A DNA stretch of 64,000 nt from Rhodospirillales bacterium (lineage in GTDB: Bacteria > Pseudomonadota > Alphaproteobacteria > BOG-932 > Roseiterribacteraceae): the NCBI GenBank assembly GCA_003165335.1, contig PLTD01000237.1, forward strand, positions 37,637-101,636, given 5' to 3'. Below the pieces are notes generated by a model. The model did not search any database. It had not been told where the DNA came from and saw only the letters and a list, made by a program, of their open reading frames with translations. The position numbers and the translations under genes are program-made. The first letter of the stretch is position 1. Every line of letters begins with the position of its first letter. Shown here one piece after another: positions 17,655 to 26,102 of the stretch.

Positions 17655-18806
17655 AGTGGATTGATGCCGACATAAGAGTCCTATGCGGGATTCCCAGACG
17701 TTTTGTGCCGTGCGAGTCTGCGGGATGCGTACAGGCGTCATCGTCCATCTGAATCCGACTGATCGCAAGCGCCTGCTGGCGATCGTCGACAGCCGCAACA
17801 GCCAGCAAAAGCACGTGTGGCGCGCGCGGATCGTGCTGGGGACCGCCGACGGGCTGGGGACAGTGGCGATCATGCGCACGGCCGGCGTCAGCAAGACGGC
17901 GGTCTGGCGCTGGCAGGCACGGTTCATGGAGGAGGGCGTCGAAGGTCTGCTGCGCGACAAGACCCGGCCGCCCGGCACGCCTCGCCTACCGGAGGATGTG
18001 GCCGACCGGGTCGTGGCCCTGACGCTCGGCGATCCGCCCGGCGAGACGACGCACTGGACCGGTCGGCTAATGGCCAAGGTGGCGGGCCTGGGCCTGTTCT
18101 CGGTGCAGCGGATCTGGCGGGCCCACGGCCTGGCACCGCACCGCATCCGCACTTTCAAGCTGTCCAACGATCCGAAGTTCGCCGCCAAGGTCCGCGACAT
18201 CGTCGGTCTCTATGTCGATCCGCCCGCCCATGCCGTGGTGCTCAGCGTCGACGAGAAGTCGCAGATCCAGGCCCTGGACCGTACCCAGCCGGGCTTGCCT
18301 ATGAAGAAGGGTCGGGCCGGAACCATGACCCACGATTACAAGCGCAACGGCGTGACCACCCTGTTCGCCGCCTTGGACGTGCTGGAGGGAGGGCAAGGTC
18401 ATCGGCCGCTGCATGCAGCGCCACCGGCATCAGGAGTTCATCCGCTTCCTGAACGCCGTCGAGCGCGAGGTCCCGGCCAGCAAGACGGTCCACGCCATCG
18501 TCGACAACTACGCCACTCACAAACATCCCAAGGTGATCGCGTGGCTGGGGCGTCATCCGCGTTGGACCTTCCACTTCACGCCAACTTCGGCCAGCTGGCT
18601 CAACGCCGTCGAGGGTTTCTTCGCCATCCTCACCAAGCGGCGCCTGAAGCGCGGCGTCTTCAAGGGCGTCGTCGATCTCCAGGCCGCCATCAATCGCTTC
18701 GTCCTCGATCACAACCAGCAGCCAAAGCCCTTCACCTGGACCGCCGATCCCGACAAAATCATCGCCGCCGCTACCCGTGGGCACCAAGTGTCGGATTCAA
18801 TCCACT
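17655..18806 (+). mobile_element. IS630-family insertion sequence (inactivated)
   Basis: Terminal inverted repeats are visible: left AGTGGATTGATGCCGACA at 17655, right (reverse complement) AGTGGATTGAATCCGACA ending at 18806, with 16 of 18 matching. IS630 elements duplicate a TA target. The right flank is TA but the left flank reads GA, so the duplication is no longer intact. The single transposase gene is frameshifted. Confidence 0.8.
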
Positions 18807-18808
18807 AG
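17725..18808 (+). pseudogene. IS630-family transposase, frameshifted by a 4-bp duplication
   Basis: The N-terminal part (17725 to about 18385) has the helix-turn-helix (IMRTAGVSKTAVWRWQARFM) and the first DDE aspartate (VVLSVDEKSQIQALDRTQPG). The remainder (about 18390-18808) continues in another frame with HAIVDNYATHKHPKV (second Asp) and FTPTSASWLNAVEGFF (Glu). The break is at CTGGAGGGAGGGCAAGG, where GAGG appears twice; removing one copy restores LEGKVIGRCMQRH. Some IS630 relatives use programmed frameshifting, but a 4-bp tandem duplication is not a slippery site, so I call this a broken gene. Confidence 0.85.
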
Positions 18809-18872
18809 CGTTTCCACGACTTGGATCAGGGGCACCTCTTTGCGCTCCCCCTCTTACTGGTTCCGGCCCCCA

Positions 18873-19673
18873 TCAGAGCCTACTGATAAATTTCCAATAG
18901 GATACCGGCGCTATCCGCTCGATAATTGACGCGAATTTCGCATCCGACCCAACAACGATGCGTGGAAGACGGCGCTCTATTCCATTCACGATAATTTCGC
19001 CGGCTTGCTCGGGCGGCATTTTCAACAGCCTCTGAAACCGCCTTTGCATTTGCGCCAACTCGCTTGGCGATAATTCTTTTGCCATGCGCGCACTCTTGGC
19101 TATCGAGGTCGCGACGCCGCCGGGGTGAACGGTCGTTACGCCCACTTCGTCGCCTTCAAGTTCGTGCCTAAGCGCTTCGGAAAAACCCCGAACGGCAAAC
19201 TTGCTTGCCGAGTAAGCCGACTGTCCTGGAGGCGCAATTAAGCCGAACAGACTTGATATATTTACCAACTGCGCTTCACCGGCAGATTTCAATAATGGGA
19301 GGAACGCCCGTGTCATCCGTACGACGCCCCAGAAATTGATATCGAACAGCCACTCGAAATCGGCTTCGCTCACCTCTTCGAAATTGCCGCCCAAGGCTAC
19401 GCCGGCATTGTTTATCAACATGTTTGCGCCGCCATGAGTTGCGAGCACTACATCGGGAAACGCGGCGACAGCCTTGGCATCGGAGACATCGAGGCGATGA
19501 CAACTGACGCGTAACGCGCCGTGATTCATAAGACTAGCGGTCTCTGCCAGACCCGCTTCGTTTATGTCAGCCAAAGCCAAATGGCATCCGCGCCGCCCAA
19601 GCGAGTGAGCAATCGCCCGGCCGATGCCGCTCCCGGCACCAGTAACGACCGCAGTTTTACCGGCGAGATTCAA
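18873..19673 (-). CDS. Short-chain dehydrogenase/reductase
   Basis: A 266-aa classical SDR. NAD(P)-binding TGAGSGIG at residues 11-18, NNAG in MLINNAGVALG, catalytic Ser in VNISSLFG and YSASK (Tyr/Lys). The start is a TTG that overlaps the stop of the monooxygenase gene upstream (TTGA), so the two are translationally coupled. It may oxidise or reduce the alcohol/ketone handled by the neighbouring Baeyer-Villiger enzyme. The stop lies only about 65 nt from the IS630 right end, making this the first gene of the accessory block. Confidence 0.9.
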   Translation of the reverse strand: MNLAGKTAVVTGAGSGIGRAIAHSLGRRGCHLALADINEAGLAETASLMNHGALRVSCHRLDVSDAKAVAAFPDVVLATHGGANMLINNAGVALGGNFEEVSEADFEWLFDINFWGVVRMTRAFLPLLKSAGEAQLVNISSLFGLIAPPGQSAYSASKFAVRGFSEALRHELEGDEVGVTTVHPGGVATSIAKSARMAKELSPSELAQMQRRFQRLLKMPPEQAGEIIVNGIERRLPRIVVGSDAKFASIIERIAPVSYWKFISRL

Positions 19674-21178
19674 TTTCTACCCTTTCCCGGTCCTGATCTT
19701 CGGTCGCAAGAACCCGCCGCGAATTCCAAGGCTCCATCCTCGATCGGTCCGATTCGGTGAGAGATTAGGTCCAAAAGATAGTTTTGACGCACTCGCCAAG
19801 GCCCCTTCGAACCCTGATGAGGCAGAACAGCTTGTGCCCGCCGGACATAGCCTGATGTGAAATTCAGGAGGGGCTTTTTCGTGACCGATGAATCCCGCAG
19901 CCGAGGCGTACAACTCGCATAGCCGCACCGTTCCATATGGGTCAGCAAGCGGCAAACCGCTCGAGCGGTCAGATCGCATTTCAGCGTCCAGGATGCATTG
20001 ATATATCCGAATGCGAGAGCGAGGTTCGGTACGTCGCTCAGCATCATGCCCTTATAGACCGTCTTCTCTGCCAGTTCGGCGCGAACGCCGTCGACGAGAA
20101 TATCCATCCCACCAGCCAATTTCATATTCAGACCGGTTGCGACGACTACGATATCCGCCAGGATTTCTCTGCCCGATATCAGCCGAATTCCCGTTCCCGT
20201 GAAGGTTTCAATCGTATCGGTGACCATCGAAACCTGTCCTGCCCGTATCGCCGAGAACAGGTCTCCATCTGGCGCCAGACATACGCGTTGATCCCATGGA
20301 TCGTACGAGGGCGAGAAGTGCGTTTCGACATCGTAATCCGGGCCCAGCGCCTTACGGACTCCTGAGACGATCGCGTGCTTAGCCTGCTTCGGCAATCGGC
20401 GTGCAAGACTGTAGGTGAGCGAACCGACGATCACGTCCATCCAGCGCAAAAATCCCTTCGCCAGCCACTCTGGCGCATTGCGTCGAAACCACCCCATACC
20501 GCTATCGCTGGCCGGACGAGATACGACATAACTCGGTGACCGCTGAAGCATGGTCACGTGGGCAGCCGTTTTTGCCATTGCCGGAACCAAGGTAACTGCG
20601 GTCGCTCCGCTTCCGATAACGACAACGCGGCGCCCGTCATAATCGAGATCTTGTGGCCAAAATTGCGGATGGACCAACCGCCCCGAAAAGCTCTTAACCC
20701 CTGGAAAATCGGGCATATAACCCCGTGCATATTCGTAATAGCCGCTGCATAAATAGAGGAACACGCAGCTTATCTGGCTGATGCCCGAACTCTCCCCAGA
20801 CCTAATGTCCAAGGTCCACAATGCTTCCGCCGACGACCAGGAGGCGCGAACGACCCGGCTGCCGAAGCGAATTTCCCGGTCGATCCCGTAATATTCCGCC
20901 GTCTCCTGAATATAGCTGCGTATCGAAGCGCCATCGGCAATGACCTTCTCGTCTTGCCAGGGCCGGAACGGAAAGCCCAGCGTGTGCATAGCGGAGTCCG
21001 AGCGAATACCGGGAAAGCGAAATAGATCCCAGGTCCCGCCGATTGCATCGCGTGCCTCCAGAATGCAGAAGCGCTTACCTGAACGGCGGGTCTTAAGGCG
21101 ATAAGCGGCATCGACACCGGATAAGCCGGCGCCGACAATGACGACGTCAAAATGCTCGAGGTCCTGCTTGCTCGACAT
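19670..21178 (-). CDS. Baeyer-Villiger-type flavin monooxygenase (class B)
   Basis: A 502-aa FAD/NADPH enzyme that inserts oxygen next to a ketone to give an ester or lactone. FAD site GAGLSG at residues 16-21, the Baeyer-Villiger fingerprint FSGRLVHPQFWP (F164, G166, H170, W174), and a second Rossmann motif VIGSGATAVTL for NADPH. ATG 21178 is preferred over an in-frame TTG at 21208. It lies between a GST gene and a coupled SDR, consistent with a three-gene operon reading leftward. Trimethylamine-type FMOs share the fold, but the HxxxW form favours a BVMO. Confidence 0.9.
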   Translation of the reverse strand: MSSKQDLEHFDVVIVGAGLSGVDAAYRLKTRRSGKRFCILEARDAIGGTWDLFRFPGIRSDSAMHTLGFPFRPWQDEKVIADGASIRSYIQETAEYYGIDREIRFGSRVVRASWSSAEALWTLDIRSGESSGISQISCVFLYLCSGYYEYARGYMPDFPGVKSFSGRLVHPQFWPQDLDYDGRRVVVIGSGATAVTLVPAMAKTAAHVTMLQRSPSYVVSRPASDSGMGWFRRNAPEWLAKGFLRWMDVIVGSLTYSLARRLPKQAKHAIVSGVRKALGPDYDVETHFSPSYDPWDQRVCLAPDGDLFSAIRAGQVSMVTDTIETFTGTGIRLISGREILADIVVVATGLNMKLAGGMDILVDGVRAELAEKTVYKGMMLSDVPNLALAFGYINASWTLKCDLTARAVCRLLTHMERCGYASCTPRLRDSSVTKKPLLNFTSGYVRRAQAVLPHQGSKGPWRVRQNYLLDLISHRIGPIEDGALEFAAGSCDRRSGPGKGRN

Positions 21179-21213
21179 ATAGCGTTCGGTTTCGATGTTC
21201 GTGTCCAATGCGG

Positions 21214-21849
21214 TTAGCTCGGGTTTAGGCGACGCAAGTCATAGCTGCCGCCGCGCGCGATCGCGCGCTGATACGCGGGGCGCGCCTGCATCAAGCCAAG
21301 GTAACGGGTTAGCGCAGGGTAGCCTCCCAGCATTTCGTTAAGCGACGCACCTTCGAGAAGAAAAGTAAGCTGGAAATCGGCGCCGGTCAGCTCGTCCCCA
21401 ACCACAAAGTCCCGTCCGGTCATTTCCGTTTCCAGGAAACCGAAATGCTTATCGACCTCGCCATGGACACGGCCATGAAGCGGCACCCCTGCTTCTCCCA
21501 GCATACCGACATAGATGTTGAGGATATAAGGCAGCATCACCGATCCCTCGATCAGGTGCATCCACTGCAGATAACGGACCCAATCCTCTGTACCGACCGC
21601 CGGGCGAAGCTTGCCGTTGCCGTACACCTCAAGAATATATTCGATGATCGCCCCGGATTCGGCGATCGTGCGCTCTCCGTCGGTAATCACCGGCGCTTTA
21701 CCCAGACCGTGCAGCGCCTGGTATTGCGGCGGCGAAAACATGCCGTTTGCGCGCGGATAGAGCTTGAGCGTGTAATCGATGCCCAATTCCTCAACCAACC
21801 ACACAACCCGCTGCGACCGGGAATCGGCCAGATGATGAACCGTGATCAT
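21214..21849 (-). CDS. Glutathione S-transferase family protein
   Basis: A 211-aa cytoplasmic GST with an N-terminal thioredoxin-like domain (ITVHHLADSRSQRVVWLVEEL, TIAESGAIIEYI with the gamma-Glu binding ES) and an all-helical C-terminal domain (FVVGDELTGADFQLTFLLEG with the N-capping box). The catalytic Ser is probably one of the two in DSRSQR. ATG 21849 is chosen because GGGGAAGAG precedes it; ATG 21870 would add seven residues. GSTs in such clusters often open epoxides or remove halogens or aryl ethers. It heads the leftward operon and is divergent from the Coq4-like gene. Confidence 0.9.
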   Translation of the reverse strand: MITVHHLADSRSQRVVWLVEELGIDYTLKLYPRANGMFSPPQYQALHGLGKAPVITDGERTIAESGAIIEYILEVYGNGKLRPAVGTEDWVRYLQWMHLIEGSVMLPYILNIYVGMLGEAGVPLHGRVHGEVDKHFGFLETEMTGRDFVVGDELTGADFQLTFLLEGASLNEMLGGYPALTRYLGLMQARPAYQRAIARGGSYDLRRLNPS

Positions 21850-21987
21850 AAGCGCTCTTCCCCAACCCATTAGAACCGACGATTTACATATACTATTTTT
21901 CGGGGTGGCGACCCCACCCCGCGAGTTCTAGTATTCGCAAAACGTTTGACCCGGTGCATCGCGCCGTTTGGAGCATGGGAGGAGCTT

Positions 21988-22824
21988 ATGGACGACATTC
22001 CCTATCTTTTGCGCGGAATCACCCAGCTCGGCACAGCCAGCAGTACGCTGATAAGCTCGTCCAAATATCTCGACAATCCACGCCTGCGGGACTGGGTTGC
22101 GGCAGAACTCCTGCGGCGCAATGGGCCGGACCTTCCGACGCCCTCCGGTGCGTACCGCCTTGGCGAGATTATGCGGGACATTCAGAACCCGGCAGAGGTC
22201 AACGCGCTTATCGCCGAGGAACGCCGGAAATGGCCGGCCTTGGACCGCTGGTTCGCAGAGCGCCGCGTATCGACCTACACCCGAGAGGATCTGAAGCAAT
22301 ATCCGCCGGGCTCGATCGCCGCGATTATGTACAAGCAACTCGCCGACAATGACTATCAGGTCAATATCGTGCCGCCTTACGAGCCCAAGGACGATAATGA
22401 TTTCTGGCGGCTGCGTTCGGGTCAGACCCACGACTGGGAGCATATCCTTGGCGGCGGTGGGTTCGATTCAATAGGGGAACTGGTGCCCGGCTTCATGCGG
22501 CTCAGCTCCTATTACAAATATTTCTCACCCGAACTCGCCAATGAACTGGCGGTGCGGCAATTCTTCCTATCCTTCCGTTTCATCTCGCGCACGGCGCTCC
22601 ATTATCCCCACACCTGGGCCGCGACCTGGGACGCGATCGACCGCGGCCGGCAGGTTGGCGAAAATTCCGAGCCGTTCTTCCTTATCAACTACGAAGACTC
22701 ATTCCATCTGAGCCCCGAGGAGGCCCGTGAGAAACTCGGTATCCGCAATGTGCGTGAGGTCGACACCAAGATCATCTCGAAGGTTTGGGACGCCAAGATC
22801 TCGCCCGCCGAGGCGGGCCTATGA
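21988..22824 (+). CDS. Coq4-family protein
   Basis: A 278-aa soluble protein with the Coq4 metal motif HDxxH-x11-E: H148-D149-W150-E151-H152 and E164 (THDWEHILGGGGFDSIGE). Coq4 in ubiquinone synthesis binds a divalent metal and has been linked to oxidative decarboxylation at C1 of the ring. Here it is not with ubi genes but overlaps an AtuA-family gene by 4 nt (ATGA) inside a catabolic block, so a ring-modifying decarboxylation in degradation is a reasonable inference. The ATG at 21988 has GGAGGAG just upstream; an in-frame TTG at 21946 is rejected. DNA here is visibly more GC-rich than the flanks. Confidence 0.82.
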   Translation: MDDIPYLLRGITQLGTASSTLISSSKYLDNPRLRDWVAAELLRRNGPDLPTPSGAYRLGEIMRDIQNPAEVNALIAEERRKWPALDRWFAERRVSTYTREDLKQYPPGSIAAIMYKQLADNDYQVNIVPPYEPKDDNDFWRLRSGQTHDWEHILGGGGFDSIGELVPGFMRLSSYYKYFSPELANELAVRQFFLSFRFISRTALHYPHTWAATWDAIDRGRQVGENSEPFFLINYEDSFHLSPEEAREKLGIRNVREVDTKIISKVWDAKISPAEAGL

Positions 22825-24599
22825 CCGACAAAATAGTCCGTATCGGCGGCGCGACCGCCTTTCGCGCTGACAGCGCGATGGCGGTGCCGCAGCTTCTGGC
22901 GAGCGGCAACGTCGATTACCTGGTCTTCGACAATCTGGCCGAGGGGTCCATCGGCGCTTTCGGCCAGATGGCGGCGAAGGACCCGGCCGGCGGTTTCGCC
23001 GCCGAATTCGCCGAGATCTATCTGACCCCGTTCCTCGGCGAAATGCTCGCCAAGAAGGTCAAGGTCATCACCAACGCTGGCGCGCTCAACCCACGCGGCT
23101 GCGCCGAGGCGATTGCCAAGGCCGCGGCCGACATCGGCCTCCATCCCCGCGTCGCCTTCGTCGAGGGTGACGATTTGCGCTCCCGCGCCGACGAATTCCG
23201 CGCTGCCGGGCACCGCGACATGTTTTCCGGCGCGCCTTTCCCCGACAGGCCGGTCACCAGCATCAACGCCTATATCGGCGCCTTCCCCATCGCCGCCGCG
23301 CTGGCCAAGGGTGCCGACATAGTCGTCACCGGTCGCGTGGTCGACAGCGCGCTAACGCTGGGGCCGCTGATCCATGAGTTCGGCTGGAAACATGACGACC
23401 TGGACCTGCTGGCAGCGGGCACGGTCGCGGGGCATCTGCTGGAATGCGGCACGCAGGTGACCGGCGGCACCTTCACCGATTGGCGCGACGTGCCGGACTG
23501 GGCCAACATCGGCTATCCGATCGGCGAATGCCGCGCCGACGGAACCTTCGTGATGACCAAGCCGCCCGGCACCGGTGGGCTTGTCTCGGTCGGCACGGTG
23601 GCCGAGCAGATGCTCTATGAGGTCAGCGACCCCGCCGCTTATTTCGTGCCCGACGTCACCTGCGATTTCACCGGCGTCACACTCGAACAGATCGCGCCCG
23701 ACCGCGTACTGGTATCGGGCGCGCACGGCCTGCCGCCGACCTCCACCGCCAAGGTCTGCCTGACCTATGAGGACGGGTGGCGCTGCATCGCGCTCCAGCC
23801 CATCATGGGCATCGAGGCCCCGGCCAAGGCCGCACACCAGGCGGCCGCACTGTTCGAACGCACCCGCGACATGCTGCGTGCCCGCAATCTCAGCGACTGG
23901 AAACGCACCTATGTCGAGCTGCTGGGCACCGAGGCCACCTATGGCAGCCGCGCCCGCCGCGGCGACGCGCGCGAGGTGATCGCCAGAATGATCGTCGACC
24001 ACGACGAACGCGCCGGAGCCGAACTGTTCGCCCGCGAGCAGATCTCATCCATCACTACAATGTCGGTCGGCACCTCCATTGGGCTGGGCACCTCGGCCGC
24101 GCCGCTGCTGAACCTGTTTTCCTTCCTGCTGCCCAAGGACCAGGTGCAGGCGACCATGACCATCGACGGCGTGAGCGAACCGGTCGCCGTACCCACCTTC
24201 GGCGGCTACGAAGCCCGGCAATCCGCGCCGGAAACCCCGCCGCCGCCCGAAATGAACGGCGCATCCGTCGATGTTCCCCTCATCCGCCTGGCCTATGGCC
24301 GTAGCGGCGACAAGGGCGACTTGTTCAACGTCGGCATCATCGCGCGGCGACCCGGATACCTACCCTATATCCGGGCGGCGCTGACGCCCGACGCGGTCGC
24401 CGACTGGTACGCCCATGTGTTTTCGTCGGACGAAAAGCCCCGCGTCGACTGCTTCGAAGTTCCCGGTGTCAACGCGCTGAATTTCGTCCTGCACGGCGCG
24501 CTGGACGGCGGCATCACCTCATCCCCCCGCCTGGATAAAGTCGCCAAGGCGATGGCCCAGCAACTGTTGGAATTCCCGATCCCGATCCCGCGCGGGTAG
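22821..24599 (+). CDS. AtuA-family (acyclic terpene utilisation) protein, fused form
   Basis: A 592-aa protein of the AtuA/DUF1446 family (VRIGGATAFRADSAMAVPQL at the start; NAGALNPRGCAEAI; DIVVTGRVVDSALTLGPLI) with the C-terminal AtuA-like ferredoxin-fold domain fused on (LIRLAYGRSGDKGDLFNVGI). In Pseudomonas, atuA belongs to citronellol/geranyl-CoA catabolism, but its chemistry is unsolved. The ATG overlaps the Coq4-like stop (ATGA), so the two proteins are coupled and probably act together. The geranyl-CoA carboxylase genes (atuC/atuF) are not present, so the substrate is likely different. The gene has a high third-position GC. Confidence 0.9.
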   Translation: MTDKIVRIGGATAFRADSAMAVPQLLASGNVDYLVFDNLAEGSIGAFGQMAAKDPAGGFAAEFAEIYLTPFLGEMLAKKVKVITNAGALNPRGCAEAIAKAAADIGLHPRVAFVEGDDLRSRADEFRAAGHRDMFSGAPFPDRPVTSINAYIGAFPIAAALAKGADIVVTGRVVDSALTLGPLIHEFGWKHDDLDLLAAGTVAGHLLECGTQVTGGTFTDWRDVPDWANIGYPIGECRADGTFVMTKPPGTGGLVSVGTVAEQMLYEVSDPAAYFVPDVTCDFTGVTLEQIAPDRVLVSGAHGLPPTSTAKVCLTYEDGWRCIALQPIMGIEAPAKAAHQAAALFERTRDMLRARNLSDWKRTYVELLGTEATYGSRARRGDAREVIARMIVDHDERAGAELFAREQISSITTMSVGTSIGLGTSAAPLLNLFSFLLPKDQVQATMTIDGVSEPVAVPTFGGYEARQSAPETPPPPEMNGASVDVPLIRLAYGRSGDKGDLFNVGIIARRPGYLPYIRAALTPDAVADWYAHVFSSDEKPRVDCFEVPGVNALNFVLHGALDGGITSSPRLDKVAKAMAQQLLEFPIPIPRG

Positions 24600-24632
24600 T
24601 ACCACCGCCCCTTTCACAGGTGACATATCCTG

Positions 24633-25988
24633 ATGTCGATCATCCACCAGCTAACGCGGCGCAGAGCCCTGCAGACCGGTGCCGCAGCCCTCATGAGCGG
24701 GATGCCTTCCTCTTGGGCCAAAGCAGATACCGACACCCCCGAATCCCTCGCGCGGGACGCCTATATCTGGGGCTATCCCCTTGTCCTGTTCGGCCGGTAT
24801 CTGGACACCTACAGGGCCCAGGGAAATCCGCTGAACCAGTTCCTGGTGCAGACCGTGCTGTCGACGCCCACTACGCCGGGCGGCGGGCCGAATGTCGATA
24901 CGATTTATGGCTATACCTGGCTCGACCTGCGGGCCGGGCCGCAGATCTTGTACGTGCCCGACGTCAAGGATCGCTATTATTCAATCCAGCTCATCGACAT
25001 GTATTCCGACACATTCGCCTATGTCGGGCGGCGCGCGACGGGCACCAAAGCGGGCGCCTATGCGATCGTCGGGCCGCATTGGAAAGGGTCGCTGCCCAAG
25101 GGCGTGACGCCAATCCACGCGCCGACCAACGATGTCATCACCTTCGCGCGCACCTTCGTCATGGACGAGGCCGACATGCCGGCCGTGCGCGATATCCAGG
25201 GCCAATATGCCTTCGGGGATTTAAGCGATTTCCCGCACGCCGTCCGTTTTCCCATCGTGAAACAGGAAGTGCCGCTCCCGATGATACTGGACCTGTCGGG
25301 CAGCGGCGCGGGCTTTTATGACGAACTCTGCGCGCGGCTGGCCGCCGCCCCGCCCCGGCCCGAGGAACGCGCCGCCTTGAAGCGCTTCGCGAAAATCGGC
25401 ATCGCCCCCGGCAACCGCCCCTCAACCGCCCCAGCCTTGAAGGCCGTGTTCGAGGCTGCGATACCCGTGGCGGACAAGCTCATCAAAACGGCGCAATACG
25501 GCATTCTTGTCAACGGCTGGTTCGTCAATTTCAGCATGGTCAGCTTCCCGAAGGACCCGCTGCAGCGCGCCTCGTCGGTCAAATACGGACCGGGCGGGCA
25601 TGTGCCCGAGGAAGCGCTGTATTTCAACTTGGAAAAGGGGCCGGACGGTCAGCCCTTGAACGGCGCGCACAAATACGCACTGCGCTTTCCCAAGGGCGGC
25701 ATGCCGCCGGTCGACGCCTTCTGGTCTCTGACTGTCTATGGCCCGACTATGCATCTGACCGAAAACCCCATCGACCGCTATGCGGTCAGAGGCCAAACGC
25801 CCGGCCTTGCATTCGCTCCGGATGGGTCACTGGAAATTCAAATTCAGCACGCGATGCCCGCCCAGGGCAAAGCCAATTGGCTGCCTGTCCCCGAAGGTGT
25901 TTTCCGCCTTGTAATGCGGACTTATCAGCCAAAGAAGGAAGTGCTGACACAAGCCTATAAGCTTCCATCGCTCGCTCTCGTCTCCTAA
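24633..25988 (+). CDS. Exported DUF1254/DUF1214 protein
   Basis: A 451-aa protein with an N-terminal export signal (TRRRALQTGAAALMSG, an RR-containing Tat-like motif). DUF1254 follows (ARDAYIWGYPLVLFGRYLDT, GGPNVDTIYGYTWLDL, YSIQLIDMYSDTFAYVG), then C-terminal DUF1214 (FWSLTVYGPTMHLTENPIDRYAV). Such proteins are common in sphingomonads and mycobacteria near degradative genes; their activity is unknown. It follows the AtuA gene by 33 nt and shares its high GC. It is related in its second half to the DUF1214-type gene at 53.1 kb. Confidence 0.88.
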   Translation: MSIIHQLTRRRALQTGAAALMSGMPSSWAKADTDTPESLARDAYIWGYPLVLFGRYLDTYRAQGNPLNQFLVQTVLSTPTTPGGGPNVDTIYGYTWLDLRAGPQILYVPDVKDRYYSIQLIDMYSDTFAYVGRRATGTKAGAYAIVGPHWKGSLPKGVTPIHAPTNDVITFARTFVMDEADMPAVRDIQGQYAFGDLSDFPHAVRFPIVKQEVPLPMILDLSGSGAGFYDELCARLAAAPPRPEERAALKRFAKIGIAPGNRPSTAPALKAVFEAAIPVADKLIKTAQYGILVNGWFVNFSMVSFPKDPLQRASSVKYGPGGHVPEEALYFNLEKGPDGQPLNGAHKYALRFPKGGMPPVDAFWSLTVYGPTMHLTENPIDRYAVRGQTPGLAFAPDGSLEIQIQHAMPAQGKANWLPVPEGVFRLVMRTYQPKKEVLTQAYKLPSLALVS

Positions 25989-26102
25989 CGACCCGTTCGA
26001 ACTAGCTGGAGTAGAATCGATCGTTGCCGCTATGCGGTCGAAGTTGTAGCGTTCAAACCAAATCTCGGTAGTCAAAAGACGCCGGTTTCAGGGAGGAAGC
26101 TA

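Noticed and set aside
23352..24002. 216-aa minus-strand ORF inside the AtuA gene
   Set aside because: High GC produces long open antisense frames here; the AtuA frame is the coding one.
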